Positions 33,606 through 46,760 are shown, numbered from the stretch's first letter. The stretch: DNA of 64,000 bases from Cyanoderma ruficeps (GCA_008694505.1 VZDJ01000049.1:2522842-2586841); one strand, 5' to 3'. Made by a program: numbers and translations. Notes: generated by a model from the sequence alone, not told the origin.

Positions 33606-36027
33606 GTGTGATAGAGCTCCCTTGGTTTTGGCGCTGATGTGGAAATCCCAGAAAATGAAAGGTTGTTGGTAACACATTTATCAAACAGGAGAAAAGACCT
33701 GGGGAACTCCCCAAAATGGGACGAAGGCACCTTGTGTACAACATAAGCCAAATCAAAGGATTTCCTCTGGTAGAGGGTTAGAAATTACTCCAAACTTTCA
33801 ACCCTGGAACTCCTTTTAAATGTTGTTCCTGATATTCAGGCCGAGCGGGGCGGCAGGAAAGGATCCCAGCCCACCAGCGCTGTCCTGTTCCTGATAGGGA
33901 ACCACTGATTGCTGCCCACAATCCCAGGCAAAGGGAGGATAATTTCCCAGGAACCAAAGCCATAAATACTCCACTTCACCTTAAATGGGCTCAATAAAGA
34001 TAGTCCCTTCTCCTAAATGCACTAATTCAAAATAACGCGCTCACTCCCCAGCAGATTTTTTTTATTTATTTTTTTTTTTTACCTGACATCTGTTCCAACA
34101 TCTGCTGAGCAGGACAAGAATGAATCATGTTACACTGATTATATTTGCTTAATTCTACCATGTAGGCTTTGATCCACATGAGGTGGACATGCTGAGCCAG
34201 ATACCACGAAACCCAAACTTCAAGCCGGGAGTTCTTGCACCAAACAATTACAAGGCCCAGATTTTAATTCTTGGCTGTGTGGACACGACGAGGAGGAAAG
34301 TAATTTCTTGTTCACGGGCTTCCAAATCCACTCTCTGTGTGTTGAGGGGAAGATTTTTGCCTCTTGTCACTCGAGTTTTTCCCCGTGAAGGAGTCTGCAG
34401 CAGGCTGGAGATTTCCTCTGGGTGTGGGAAGGTGTTCCCTGCTCCCAGGTTTTGCTGATTCCCCAAAGGAAGCACATTTGTCATCCACACCCGGCTCCCC
34501 CAGGGTTGTTCCTTCATCACAGGTTCCAAAATCCTCCTTAAGGCTTTTTTAAGGGGGGAAAAAAATCTTATTTTTCTCGTGAAATCATGCTGCAATGAGA
34601 GGAAAATCACAAGAAATTTGATTTTTTCCTGTGTGTGCCGTAGCCTTTGGCACTTAGTCTGAACCAGCTCTAAAAAACTCTCCTCCCCTTTGTAGGACTT
34701 GCAGCAGGTGCCCTTTCCAAGGGGCTGTTTGGAATAATCCCCTGAGTCCAAAGACTTCTTTTTGATTGAAAAAATAAAAAGAGGAGGAAAGAAGAATTAA
34801 AAGTCACCTCAGCCAAACGATTTTATCCCATGGTTTTAATTAGGCAGTTGGGAAGAGACCAGAACTGAGCTCCAGCACATTTGGAAGCACCTCAGGCAGC
34901 CACACAAATTACTGAGTTACAGCTAAAGGCTGCAGAAATCCCGTGGATTACATGGAGGCCCAAGTAAAGCTCCACGGGACGAGTCAGAAGAGGAAAAGCT
35001 GTTTTTATTTACGTTTGGTGAAGTGCTCCTCGGGGTGGAATACGCAAAGCAGCGAATTAGAAGCTGTTTGTAGTTTTTTTAGATGCGTGCATGCTGATTT
35101 TTTTTTTCCCTGAGATGGCATCAAAAGTCCCAGAGTCCAACCCAGAGAAATTCAGAATTAGAAAAAGTTGGGAGGACCAAAGTGAGCTCTCTCTATCCAG
35201 AACATCTCGGCTGTTTCCTCCTGGGATATGCTGGGGCAGACTTGGGATCCTTCCCTGAGGTTGCTTTTACCTTAATTAAGACACAGTTTCTTCCCCCACA
35301 GGTCAATCAAGACACAGAGGTGGAGGAGATGCAAATCATGGGTTAGGGCATCCTTTTTGAGCAGATGTATCCACAGGCAGGAGCTCAAACCATCCCTCCT
35401 CTCTCTGGGTTTCCTCATTTCCACACCATTTTCCCTTTATTCCTTTTGGTTGACGAATGTGGAGAAATTTGTTTCTTCAGAGAAGCTGGAGACGATGATT
35501 GATCTGAAATCACCTCCATCCAGCTGAAATTTTGTCAGGAATGGGTTTTTTTCTCTGAGCTGTGTCCTGTAATGGAAGTTTTCCTGCAAATAAAAACACA
35601 TTTAGTGTCTGCACAAATCCCCAGCGGGGATCGGCCACAGCCCTGTGCTCCTGTGATGATTGACACCCGTCACTCAGAAAGGCAGGGGCTCCTTCTTTGG
35701 GATCAATCCAGGAATTAAGGACAGCTTGGAGGGATGAGGAGTGGAGCAGGATCCTCTTTAGAACCAGCCTGGCAGAGCTAAACCAGGTTTATCTGCTGGA
35801 GCCTCACTTTGGGTGGGCCTGAGGAGCCGAGGCTTGAGGCCTAGCTGGGTTTTACACTCCCTACATCCATAAATGAGGGGAAAAAACGGGATAACACCAT
35901 CCCCGTGCTTCCCATGGCCCTGACTCCGAGCTGTGGGATCAGGGAGAAGCTTTCCATGGATTTTGGGAAGGCCCCTCTGGTTGTGCTGTTGTCAGGGAGA
36001 TGCTCAGGCCTTGCCTTGACCCCGCTG
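33606..36027. other. Unique non-coding sequence
   Basis: No gene recognised. T-rich run near 34059-34080. The 167-codon antisense frame at 34248-34751 has no recognised domain. Confidence 0.5.
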
Positions 36028-36092
36028 CAAATTCCACGCTGGCAAAAATCCACGCTGGCCAAATTCCACGCCGGCCAAATTTCACACTGGCC
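36028..36092. repeat. ~16-bp minisatellite with NFI-like half-sites
   Basis: Four degenerate copies of a 15-17 base unit of the form 'aaattccacgctggcc'. Two unit junctions create GCCAA (36058-36062 and 36074-36078), the nuclear factor I half-site, about 16 bases apart. Confidence 0.8.
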
Positions 36093-36179
36093 GTGCTAAT
36101 GGGAAGGAGAATTCCCCAGGGGATCTTTAATGTGTCTGTCCCTGCTGTGTCCAGGGCCATTCCTGCCAGGAAAGGACAG

Positions 36180-36214
36180 NNNNNNNNNNNNNNNNNNNNN
36201 NNNNNNNNNNNNNN
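36180..36214. other. Assembly gap (35 N) bordered by homopolymers
   Basis: N run followed by T11, 'cc', and then about 31 A (36228-36258). The gap most likely reflects sequencing difficulty at a homopolymer. The T/A arrangement could form a hairpin. Confidence 0.97.
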
Positions 36215-36226
36215 TTTTTTTTTTTC

Positions 36227-36259
<33 letters not shown>

Positions 36260-36263
<4 letters not shown>

Positions 36264-38990
36264 CAAGCCGACAGCTCTGTGTTTTGTGAGTTGGAACGTT
36301 GCAAAACACCAAAAAAATCCAAACATAAAAGCTCCGAAATCAAAGGTTTCCTGTTATAAATAATCTTGTATCCCTCAGGCATTGAAGGGGAAAATCTAGC
36401 CAAGATTAGATTAAAAGATTTTGGGGGCTTTCTGTGGTTATTTTTTAATTTAGGAAAAAAAAAGTCTAAAAATAACTTTGGTTGGTGGGAGGTTGAGGTA
36501 AATATTTCTTTGTTGTTTTGGAATATGTTTATTAGGATGGAGTGTCAGTTTGTTTTTCTGGCATAGGCACCCCAAATCCACCTCCAGGGATCCCAAATCT
36601 CCTGCTGAAGGGGTTGCTGTTTCCAGAGTGAAAATTTCGCTCTGATCCCCTGAAAAACCAGTTGCAAACCACGAGGAACTTTAAACCAGTGGAAACAGAG
36701 CTGAGAGCCAGAAGTGCTCAAGCGCTTTTAGGCATAAATACCCTGATTTTTATTCAAAATTTGTCATTCTTTTCCCAGTGGCGGCAAAGAGGACAGCGGA
36801 TTTTTAGACTTCTTTGTTCTCTCAGTACCCAAAACCTCCTTAGGCCAGTTTTTTTAATTGCAATTATGAGGTGTAAAAAAATATTATCTTTGTTTTAGAA
36901 CCACAGCGCCTGAACATTTAATTCGAAATTTCCAGCTTCTAAGAAATAATGACTAATTGTTCCTTACGACCTTAATCTGCCACTCATAATGAAATGTTTA
37001 TCAAATCTTCTCTTTTTCCCAGTTATAACTCAGGATTTACTCCATGTGTAAAAAAAGCTGAGAGACATTGAGAGTTGTGATAATTTTATTATTTCTTTTA
37101 TTATTTTCCTTTAATCCACTAGAGAAGATATTGTTTCTGGGAATACAACTGTTACCAGGAAAATCACCACCTTGCTAATGTGCTTTCTTTAATAAATATG
37201 AATTTAAATATCTGTTAAATTAAACATAATTAAAATTAAATGTTCAAACAGCATCTCTTTCCTGTCCCATTATAAAAACCCTATGGATGAAAGCAGATGC
37301 AACCTAAGTTGGGGAAACGTAGTTTTATCCTGGGAAGGGTGGGAGAAGTGTTCTGATCCAAGAATTTGGGCAATTAATGAGCAGCTGGGATGGTGTGGGA
37401 AGGTTGGGTTAATTAAGAGGGATGATTAAAGCTATCCATGCTATAAATAGGGACAAAAAATCTTTGTCTTTTCCATCTTGACCCCTTGGAGATGCTTGAT
37501 GCACACTCTGCCTGATCCCTGTTGGCAGACATGACGCCAAATATTCCCGACGGACTCAGGAGGAGGAAAAGAGGAGGAAGAACTGGACTCAGGCCAATAT
37601 TTTCCAAACTTTCAGGGTTTTTGGTGGTGATTAAATTCTTGCATCCCTTCCTTCTGTGTAAGTTTGTAATTTGAAGGCACAAGAAACGGAGATTTTTGCT
37701 GTCCTAGAGCGACTGTGACTGGGAGGGATTTTCCTTCCCTTGGCTTCATGGGGATTAATCCAGTGGTGCAGACATCAGCAGGAGCAAGTGCCCTTAGGTT
37801 TTTCCTGGACAACCTCCAAAATGTTTTGTAGGATTCTGTTTCTGCTTCGTTTCCAGGTTTTATAGCATTGTAGATAATAGAAAGTTAAATAAACTCGACT
37901 CGCTCCCTTTGCTCTGCACTCCTTTGTGGCTCCCATTTCCATGAAAATCAAGGCAAAAAAACCCCACACATGTAGGGTCAGAGTCTGGTTTCATATCGAA
38001 TTTGCTCGCAGCTAATTGAATTGCAGGGAATGTCTGAGAATTCTGCAGGAGGAATTTCTGGACAGAGTTACCTGAACACGTCTCCAGTGGAATTTCCAGT
38101 GGGTGTAAAACCCAGCACATGTGCTCAGAGGATTATTTACCCTTTCCTGTTTGTTTTTCTTTTTTTAAAGTTCCCAAACACACAGGGAAGGCAGCTTGAA
38201 GCAATTTTTTGCAAGCTCTTCACTGGTGAAAATTTAAAAATAATAAGGGCATGTGCCAGTTGGTTGGACTGAATTTCCTTGTGATACTCAACCCAAAGAA
38301 AGAAATTCTTGGTAAAACGACCTGGTGCGAATTCGTTTAGATCTTGCACATTTAACCCACAGCCAGACAGGTTAGGCTGTGATTCTTCATGGCACAGCTG
38401 CAAGGGAAAGATATTAATAGAAGTATTAATAGTTAGAATAATAATAATTCTCAGCAAATCTTCTGATATTGGAGCACTGGAACGCACAATGTGAAAATGC
38501 AGTTGTGTTCCTGTAAAAAAACAAAAAAAAAATCCATAGGCACACATATGGTTTCATAATATATCCTAGATTGCAAAGAACAAATGGAATTTAGGAATGA
38601 TTTGGTTTACAGTTCCCTTAAGTAACATTATCTTGTTAAAGACATTAACCTCAGGCCTTTACTGTTATATATTTGCTTTTATTGTTTTCATCCTGGGGAG
38701 CAACCTGTAGGAGAGACACTCAACAGGAAAAGAAGGTTCAAAGGGCATCAAAACATTGATTTTCAAGATGGCTGAACAGCTGTCTTGGGAGCACGGTGCA
38801 ATTATGAAAAACAGACATCTCTCTTCGGCCTCCCTTATTATTAAAGATCTTCCCAGCGCTAATAACTGGGGGAAGATTTACCTTGGCGTGGTTGATTTTC
38901 CTCCACGGGCTGTGCTACTCCCACTAAACGGAGTTTAAGAGGATGGGATGAATCCTCTGGCGAGCTGCATCCAGCGAAACGCTGACGGCA
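36260..38990. other. AT-rich unique region, candidate conserved non-coding sequence
   Basis: The most AT-rich, repeat-poor part of the window. 36900-37260 and 38380-38700 are dense in ATTA/TAAT cores ('taaacataattaaaattaaa') and forkhead or POU-like words. No open frame is credible. Such texture is common in gene-desert regulatory DNA near developmental genes, but conservation is untested. No CR1 or LTR was seen. Confidence 0.35.
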
Positions 38991-41900
38991 AGGGCGAAAA
39001 TGGCTCAAACAGCCTCTCCCAAAAAGACCTTCCCCTCCAAACATCGTGATCTACGCGGGATTTGTTCTCTCTGTTCGCCCTCAGGGGTTTTATCCTTTTA
39101 TCCCCCGTTTTTTGGGTTGTTTTTTTTTTTTTTTGCTGTGGGTTTCTGGGTTAAGTATGTTGGAATCTGACAGTAAAACTTTAGGAACGACATTTCCATT
39201 TAAGTCGCCTGACGAGTCCGTTTTCCAAACCCTCCGCATGTGCTCTCCAGGACTGCTCCTACTCCTTGAAACAGGTGTTCTTCCTTGGTTTCCCTTTTCC
39301 CCGCTGAAGGCAAAATGAGCTTTTTAAACGCCTTTGGCAACCTCTGGCTGTCCGGGGACAAATTATCTCCCACGACGAGCTGTGCTGTTTCCAGAGTGTT
39401 TTCCACAGTTTCTCACCTGCTCTAAATGAGCCGAGCATGGGGAAATCTCCCCGGTCCCAATTGCATCATCCCCTCAGGCTGGGCTTTGCAGATGCTCCGA
39501 GCAGAGAGGTTTTAAACTGAGCTCAGCTTAATGTCCCCACAAGTGTAAATCCCTGCTGGCCCCTCAACTCCCTCCCCCGAGTGCCCTGAGCAAGGTGCAG
39601 CCCCACACTCAGGGGTGGGAGCAGTTTGTGTCTCGCAGGAGGGTGAAGGAGCTGTCCATGGAAACCTCCTCCCACAAGGAAAAAAAAAAAAACCAAAAAC
39701 AAACCAGGAAAACGGAGGTGATGCCAAAAGGGACAAAACCATGAGAATGGGATAACGTGGGGAAAACCCAGCTGCTCCCAAGGGGAGAACAAACCCAAAA
39801 CAAAGCAGAAATACATACGTTCTTCCAGCTCCACTGCTCAGAGAGGACTCCGAGCTCCAGGGTTGTTTTCCCAAATAAAATTGCTTCCTCTGGAAAGTCC
39901 TCCTTGCACAGCCTTGGAAACCTTGAGGCAAGAGCTTGAAAGTCATCGAGTCTGGGGCAGCTTTTTTGTGCAGTCCCAGCTCCAAAGGTCATTTTGGGTA
40001 CGTGATGCTTTCTTTTTTTTTTCTTTTCCATTTGCAGTTGTCCTCTCTCGGTTAAGGCAAAGCCTCCATCCAGTGACATCCCTCCAGGAGGTCACAGCAC
40101 ACAGTTCACAGGAACAAGCAAAGCTCTTCAAATCTCTACCAGCTCTCCTCTCAGGCTCCTTGAAAAGCTCGAGCACCAACCTCGTTAATCAGTTACAGAT
40201 GAAGGGTTATTTCTTTCCCATGACCACAAGAGATAGAGACTGATTAAAAAAAAAAAAAAAATAAAAGGAAAGTCCATATGGCTGAAACTGTGGGTTCTGG
40301 AAGAGAAAGAAGCAGCTGAGATGTCCTGTCAAGGGGTTTTGCTGTTTCTGCCTCTGCTGGAGGAGTGTTTGGGGCTCTTTGCTGTTCCCCCAGGATGTAA
40401 TTAGGATGCAGCATCGTGGGTCTCCATTCCTGGAGTTTCCTGGAGGCCAGCAGCTGTCCAAGGGTGTTTTTTTTTCCTTTTTGTCTTTTCACTAGGCTGA
40501 GAACTGGGGGTTTGCAGCTTTTCCTTACTGTCACAACAATTTGCTGCAGAGAGAAAACGAACCAATCCTGTGGCAAACGTTGAGAGGGGGGAAAAAGAAA
40601 AATCAATATTTTTTCTGCAAATTATTCTGAATGAAGCTGTGTTTCCTAAAGCAGAGAGGAATTATTGTGTAGTCAGATGCTGGTGCTGCGTTTAAAAGAT
40701 CCATCCACTGCACTTAAAGCATTTAACCACATGCTGCCTTTTAAAAAACATGGAGCTGTGGTTCTGTCAGTGCCGTTTCCACCTTGCAGTGGAATCTGAG
40801 GATCCAGGAATGCTGCATTTGAATGTATGAAGTCATCAAAATCCCTTTTCCCCCCACCCCCCGTTGATCCAGCGTGCTCTGACGACTTTTTTCCAGCGTG
40901 CTTAGAACGAAACCGTGAGGCTTGTGTTGTTGGATGCTGACGGGTGGAAAATTGGTTGTTTAAATTCCAGGAAATGTCTGATTTTTCAACTCCAACGGGT
41001 TTGTAATTAAGGAAGAATCCAGCTGTCAGCCAGGGGAGGAATTATGAAACGCTAAAATCACTGGGGGCGATGGAGGACAATTAACATTCTCAGCCGTCGG
41101 GCCGTGGCTGTGGTCTCCCAGCGCAGGGTCTGTACCTTGCACACGCTTGTGGCCTGTTCCACTGCGGGCTCCTGTGGGGTTTGGACATGACCAGAGAACA
41201 TTTTATTACCTCAGCTCTTCTGGGGTCAGGAAAAAGTCACGGAGTGCTGGAGTTTCTTCTCCTTGAAGTCCACGGAGGTCCGGAGCCAAGTGAGTCAGGT
41301 GATGAGTTTCAGCCCAGCTCCGTTGGCTTCACCGGGATGTGCAGCCACTGAGGGCCTGACACAGCGGCCTTGGTGGGAGTGGGATGGTGGAAAAGCAGTT
41401 CAAGAGCTCACATCAGCCCAGGCAAAGCTGAGCATTGTGGTCCAAGGGCTCGGGAACTGCAGCCAAGCCGGGCTCTTGCTGCTGTTGTGCTGGGAGGAGG
41501 AGCTGGAGGAGGAAGGTGAAGGCAAAGGGACGGAGCCGTGAGGTTGTGGTGGGGTTGGCACGGACAGAAGAGCTGTCGCTGCTCAGCTGGAGCCAGCCCA
41601 GCCTTGTGAGTGTGCACAGCTTCTGGTGGGACCAGCCAGGCTGGGGCAGATCTTCTGCTCTGAGCACTTGAATTTGGGTTACAGCTCCTGGATCCACGTT
41701 TATTCCATGGAAACAGATCCTGGTTCTGTGCTCAGCCCATGGAAACCAGGGAAAGACACAGGACCCTGGAGCTCAATCCAAGGCAGCCAAGCCAGCCAGC
41801 AGGACTCTGTAAGAAGCAGTTCGAGGAGAAATTATCTTATTGTGGCCTGTGACTGTTCTTGTTTTATGAATCTATACATCCAGCCCGGATTTCTAACAGC

Positions 41901-43382
41901 CCAGCAATCAACATGAGTGTATTGACACGTTTGGAACTGTGCTTCATTTAAATCTGCCTTTGCATTTGTCCAATTTCGTGTTATATATAATTGTCTGGCA
42001 CTCCTGTGTCGTGCCCACATGCCTGGAGTGGGAAGCCAGCCTAGTGAGATACAAGTCACACTCATCTCCTGTCAGCTTTAAAAGGTACTGGCTGGAGGAC
42101 AAAGCAGCTTGGAAGAAGTTTTGATATTATCTGGAAAGCAAAAAAAAATCCAGGATGTGTTATAGTTGGAAACAATCAGCAGAGACAATGCTGGACTCGA
42201 GGAGGTGGAGAAGAAGCAGCCAAAAGGTGACCTGGAGGGAGTGAGTGTGGAAACACAGAGAGCACAGAGTGTTAGGAACGATGGCTGTTTCCTGGGACAG
42301 CGAGGAATCCGTGGACGGGCTGGGAAAGGGGAAAAAGCCACGTGAGTTCTGCTCTGCTGCTCTCCTTGCCCAAGCTGGATGCGAGTTACAGGGAAGCTCA
42401 AGCCAACGAGCTGGATCCCAGCAGCCTTGTCCAGATCCAAGTTTAATCTCCCTGATTTTCCTGGTGTTTATACGGGAACGCCTCGGCCGGTGTCAGCACT
42501 TCGCGAGATGTTACAAAACCAGGAGTGGGATCAGACGTGGTCCAAACTCATCCACAGAAGGTCAATCCCACAGCTCTGGGATAGGAACTCAAAGGTGACC
42601 CCCCAGTCCTGTTCCCTCCTGCTGGTCCTGAGGTGCTGGACCCCAGGGCACCCACCCATTCTTATTGTCCCTCGAGGGTGCCCCACAGGAGCCCTGAACC
42701 TACAACTCCCCTGGGTTCCCCTCATTGCTCCGCTCAGTTCATCCAAGTGAAAACCCCACCACAGGATGGGATTGCTTTTCCACCTCTGTGCCTGAAGAAC
42801 CCCAAGCCAAGAGGCAAATTTTGGGTGCTCAGATTGGATCTCTCTAAAAAAAAACACAGGGTGAGCTGAGAACTTGGGCTCTAAACCTGAGCCTTGGCTC
42901 AGATCTGCTGATACCAGTCCTATCTCTCTTTTGGGGATGACATAAATATTTAAGAGTGCTCAGCCGGGTGTTTCTGTGAGGAATACGGATAGTTTGGGAT
43001 AAGGAGATGAGTCACGATGCTGAGATAGTGCCTGGCTGTTGCTGGAACACTGTAAAGCAGCTATATCGAGTCTATATTAAGGAACAAGATGAATAATTAT
43101 TTTAGGATGAAAAGCCACATTTCTTCATAAAGAGAAAATGTTCAGAGCACCGTGACTCTCTCCTTTCCAACATGAAGAGTTTCACAGAAAAGGAGTGATA
43201 AAACACCCAAAAACACCCAACAAAAAAACCCCAAGAAACAGAAAGTGTGTCTCACATGCAGAGCCAGGAAACAAAATTCCCATTATCTCCTTCTTCGATA
43301 GAGATGTTTTGTAAAGAAGAGATAAAGGTGTGTGTTGAGAAAAGACTTCTGTGGCCAAGGCTTGATGAGTATCTTGAACTGG
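38991..43382. other. Unique non-coding sequence
   Basis: About 4.4 kb. T- and A-rich runs at 39119, 39679 and 40246. The longest open frames (156 and 157 codons, antisense, 39512-40079) overlap in different frames and run through homopolymers giving F/L-rich peptides, so they are not credible genes. No repeat family recognised. Confidence 0.5.
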
Positions 43383-43748
43383 GATTGTTCAGCCTGGAGC
43401 AGAGAAGGTTTTGGGATGATCTGATTGCAGCCTTCCAGTGCCTGGAAGAGAGATTGTTTATAAGGAATCAGAGTGACAGGACACAGGGAATGGCTTCCCA
43501 CTGCCAGAGGGCAGGTTTAGGTGGGATGTTGGGAAGAAACTCTTCCCTGTGAGGGTGGACAGGCCCTGGCATAGGTGCCCAGAGAAGCTGTGGCTGCCCC
43601 TGGGTCCCTGGAGGTGTCCAAGGCCAGGCTGGACAGGGCTTGGAGCAGCCTGGGACAGTGGAAGGTGTCCCTGCACATGGCAGGGGAGCTGGAACGAGAC
43701 GAGCTTTAAAATCCCTTCCAACCCAAACCATTCCATGATTTTATGATT
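43383..43748 (+). repeat. CR1 LINE 3' region, longest copy in window
   Basis: About 365 bases match CR1 in order: 'ttcagcctggagcagagaag', 'gcagccttccagtgcctgga', 'aggcaggtttaggtgggatg', 'ttgggaagaaactcttccct', 'gtgagggtgga', 'ggaggtgtccaaggccaggc', 'tgcacatggcaggggagctg' and 'cccttccaacccaaaccatt', then 'ccatgattttatgattta' as the tail. It lacks the reverse transcriptase coding region, so it is an inactive 5'-truncated insertion. The good preservation suggests a comparatively young subfamily. Confidence 0.96.
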
Positions 43749-45186
43749 TATTTTCTAACCTTCACAGCTGTAATTTTTGAACCCACAGGAGTTGTGAGTA
43801 TTAATTTCACAGGACACAGAAAATGCCTACGGAACAAAACCTTGGGCATTTCTTGCGGGAAGTGAATGCAGAGGCTGCTGTGGGTGAGCTGGGCACCGAG
43901 CGACCACAGATATTTGCTGCTCTGACGCTCAGCCTGGCTTTAAATCCCGGTGATAATTCATCATCTGTGCCAACCTGTTCGTTAGGACAGGAGCAAAACC
44001 AACTCCTTAAAATAAAATTTAAAAACAAAACGATAAAACCTCCTCTGTCCAGTGGAGCAATCCTCAGCCCAACCTGCTGGATTCCCGAGCTTGGGACGGG
44101 ACTGGGAGCAGGGAGATGACATTACACACAGCCTGTCAGCACACCCTCCCAGAGCCCAGGCAGAGCCTTCCTCGGAACAGGTGGAAAAATGTTTCTGGAA
44201 GCGAAGCTCTCGGAAGAATTACAACCGCGGAAGACGACGAGGATTTTCTTTGCACTTTATCAGCCGCGTTTCCGACGAGTCCCGGGCTGTTGGCTCATCC
44301 ACTGGGATGGGATGTGGGATAAACAGGCAGTTGGAACTTTGACGGAGCCTTCCTCATCCCCGGCCAGGGAAATACAGGATATAAAATACGGGAGAGCGGG
44401 TTCTGGGATAGGTGTAAGTTGGAGAGGCTCCACAGCCGTCCGTGGGGCTGCGCTGATTTATCCAAGCTGAGAGATCCGTGCTGGAATTGAGGATATTTCT
44501 CTGCCTTGCTCCTGGAGGGGTGGGAAAAGGGAAAAAAAGAAGTCATAACGAGGATGGACTTGTCATGGTTTTGAACAATGGGCTTGGAAGTTCCTCCTCT
44601 GGAGGTTCATTCGGGAATGTCACTCCTCAGGGATCAGGATCCTTGGGGAGTCCTTCCCACTCAGGATATCCCGTGATCCCAAACCCGTGGGTGGCTCACA
44701 GGTGCTCCCTGGCACAATTCTGGGTGGCTTTGGCCAATCTTTGTGGATTAAAAAAAAAAAAAAAAAGCTAATTAAAAGACTATGAGACTGATTTAGCTCC
44801 CTTAGGTCAGTAATTACCAGGGATATGATGTAGGCTGTATTGTGGGTAGATATCCATGATTAATCCTTGGAATTCACCACCACAAGACACCGCTGAAGCC
44901 CGAGGAATTGCTGATTTCCAAGGCAGCCCTGCAGGATTATGTGAACAAGGTTGTGTTTGATTTGATTAGTTTGGGGGAAGCTCAAAGCCGCAGCAGCTTG
45001 GATGAAATCAAAGCTTGCATGTTTTGGTGCAAGGGGCTGAAACCTGAGCCGAGGGCTGCAGGGAAAAATCCTGACAGGTTATTCCATCACTTCCCAAACT
45101 GGGGGTCCTCCTTGGAAGCGAAAACACCAGACAAGAGGAAAAACTACCCCAATCCAACTGAGGAACTACCCAGGGCCGGGCTGACC
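43749..45186. other. Unique non-coding sequence
   Basis: No gene recognised. A poly-A run lies at 44750-44766. A CpG-containing patch is near 44200-44290. Confidence 0.5.
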
Positions 45187-45252
45187 GGAGGTAAAAAGGA
45201 GGTAAAAAGGAGGTAAAAAGGAGGTAAAAAGGAGGTAAAAAGGAGGTTAAAA
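45187..45252. repeat. 11-bp tandem repeat (GGAGGTAAAAA)6
   Basis: Five perfect units and a sixth with one change ('ggaggttaaaa'). An 11-base period is close to one DNA helical turn, so the A-tracts are phased. The high unit identity implies recent expansion and probable length variation between individuals. Confidence 0.95.
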
Positions 45253-46253
45253 GCTCTTCCCTGCTCCATAATCTCCCCGGGATATCTCCTGCTGCTTTGC
45301 TCAGCCCAGCCTGCCCCCGGCAGCAGATCTGTGCTGTGCACTTGGACTTGAACTTGAGCAGGAGCCCGCGGGGGGCTCTGATGGATGGACAGAGAGCCCT
45401 CGCGTGTCTCTCCCGCTCAAGCCGGTTCCCTTCAGCAGGTGTTTGCTGTGTCTGGGGTTCCTCTGTTTACAGAACCCTCCTTTCCATCTGGGAGGATGAA
45501 AAATATCCCCGGCTTTTATTGTAAACAGCCTTCGCTTCCCTTAAACACTGCGAGGAAAGGTTACAGGATTAGTCACAGGCCTCTCTCCCCTCTCCCCTCA
45601 CACACCCCGCCGGCGCCACCTCGCTCCGTGCTCCCAAAAATCAGCGCGGCCGGATCTGCCCCGGTGCCGAGGCTGGAGCGAGGTGTGGATGTGGGAAAAG
45701 GGGGAAAAAAGGGGCTCCAGCCCTGTGGGGGACACCCTGCTCTGGGCGAGGGGGGTTTGCTGTGTGTGGGGTCTCTGGAGCTGCCCAGGGCTGGCCCTCA
45801 CCTTTCAAACACAACCTGGCACCAGTGTCCAGGCTTTGTCTTCTGTTTGCTGCCAACAAGCCACATTTTGATTTCTTTTCCTTTTTTTCCTCTTTCCTTT
45901 CTTTTTTTTTTCTTTATTTTTCTTCTTCCGTGACTGAAAGCTCCATCACAGAAAGCCAGTCTTTTACAGTGACAGGAGCAGAGCCAGGGATCTGTGTCAG
46001 AGGGCTGGGAAAGCACAACGAGGGCTGGTCTGAGCTTGGTGTCTGTGTGAGGTGGGTTTGGGGAAGAGATGGAAAGGATGGGATGGGTTTGGGGTGTAGA
46101 ACATGAAGCTGGAAGCAGAACTGGGTGGTTTTGCAGTGACCCTGACGTGGACAGAGCTCCCCATGACTTTCTGCGAGGGGTTGGAAGTGGAATTTCTGCG
46201 TGGATGGAAGTTTTTCCACACTGAGGGTCATAAAACACTGGCCCAGGTGTTTC
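45253..46253. other. Unique non-coding sequence
   Basis: No gene recognised. The 182-codon frame (45385-45933) ends in a phenylalanine/leucine run coded by a pyrimidine tract and has no domain; three antisense frames cover the same DNA. Confidence 0.5.
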
Positions 46254-46307
46254 TTGCAGTCTTTTGGTTGAAAGGATACCCCAGTACTCTTGATGAGATC
46301 AAATTTT

Positions 46308-46760
46308 TCCTTTTTTTTTCCTTAAAATCACTCAATTTCTCTCCTGTGGATCCTTGGTGAGGGCACACTGGGAGCCTGGCACCCAGAATCACTAATTCTC
46401 CTTTTTTCCCCTAAAATCATTCAATTTCTCTCCTGTGGGATCTTTGGTGAGGACACACTGAGAGCCTGGCACCCAGAATCACTAATTCTCCTTTTTTTTT
46501 TCCTTTAAAATCACTCAATTTCTCTCCTGTGGATCCTTGGTGAGGGCACACTGGGAGCCTGGCACCCAGAATCACTAATTCTCCTTTTTTTTCCCCTAAA
46601 ATCACTCAATTTCTCTCCTGTGGGATCTTTGGTGAGGACACACTGAGAGCCTGGCACCCAGAATCATGGATTTTCCCTTTTTTTTTTCCTTAAAATCACT
46701 GAATTTGTCTCCTGTGGATCCTTGGTGAGGCACACTGGGTGCCTGGCACCCAGAATCACG
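46308..46760 (+). repeat. ~92-bp minisatellite array 1, dimeric higher-order pattern
   Basis: Five units with 'ctcctgtgg' landmarks at 46341, 46430, 46524, 46615 and 46709 (periods 89-94). Units alternate. Type A has 'ggatccttggtgagggcaca', then 'ctgggag'. Type B has 'gggatctttggtgaggacac' and 'ctgagag'. The order is A-B-A-B-A', so the true repeat is an ~184-base dimer. Each unit ends with 'gcctggcacccagaatcact' and a T-rich stretch. The minus strand stays open (62 and 87 codons) only because unit length permits it. Confidence 0.92.

Noticed and set aside
36215..36258. Poly-T followed by poly-A as a possible retroposon end
   Set aside because: No CR1, SINE or mRNA-like body adjoins it; it borders an assembly gap and is probably a homopolymer problem.
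39512..40079. Antisense frames of 156-157 codons
   Set aside because: They run through A/T homopolymers and overlap each other in different frames.
45385..45933. 182-codon open frame ending in F/L run
   Set aside because: The end is a pyrimidine tract; three antisense frames cover it; no family.
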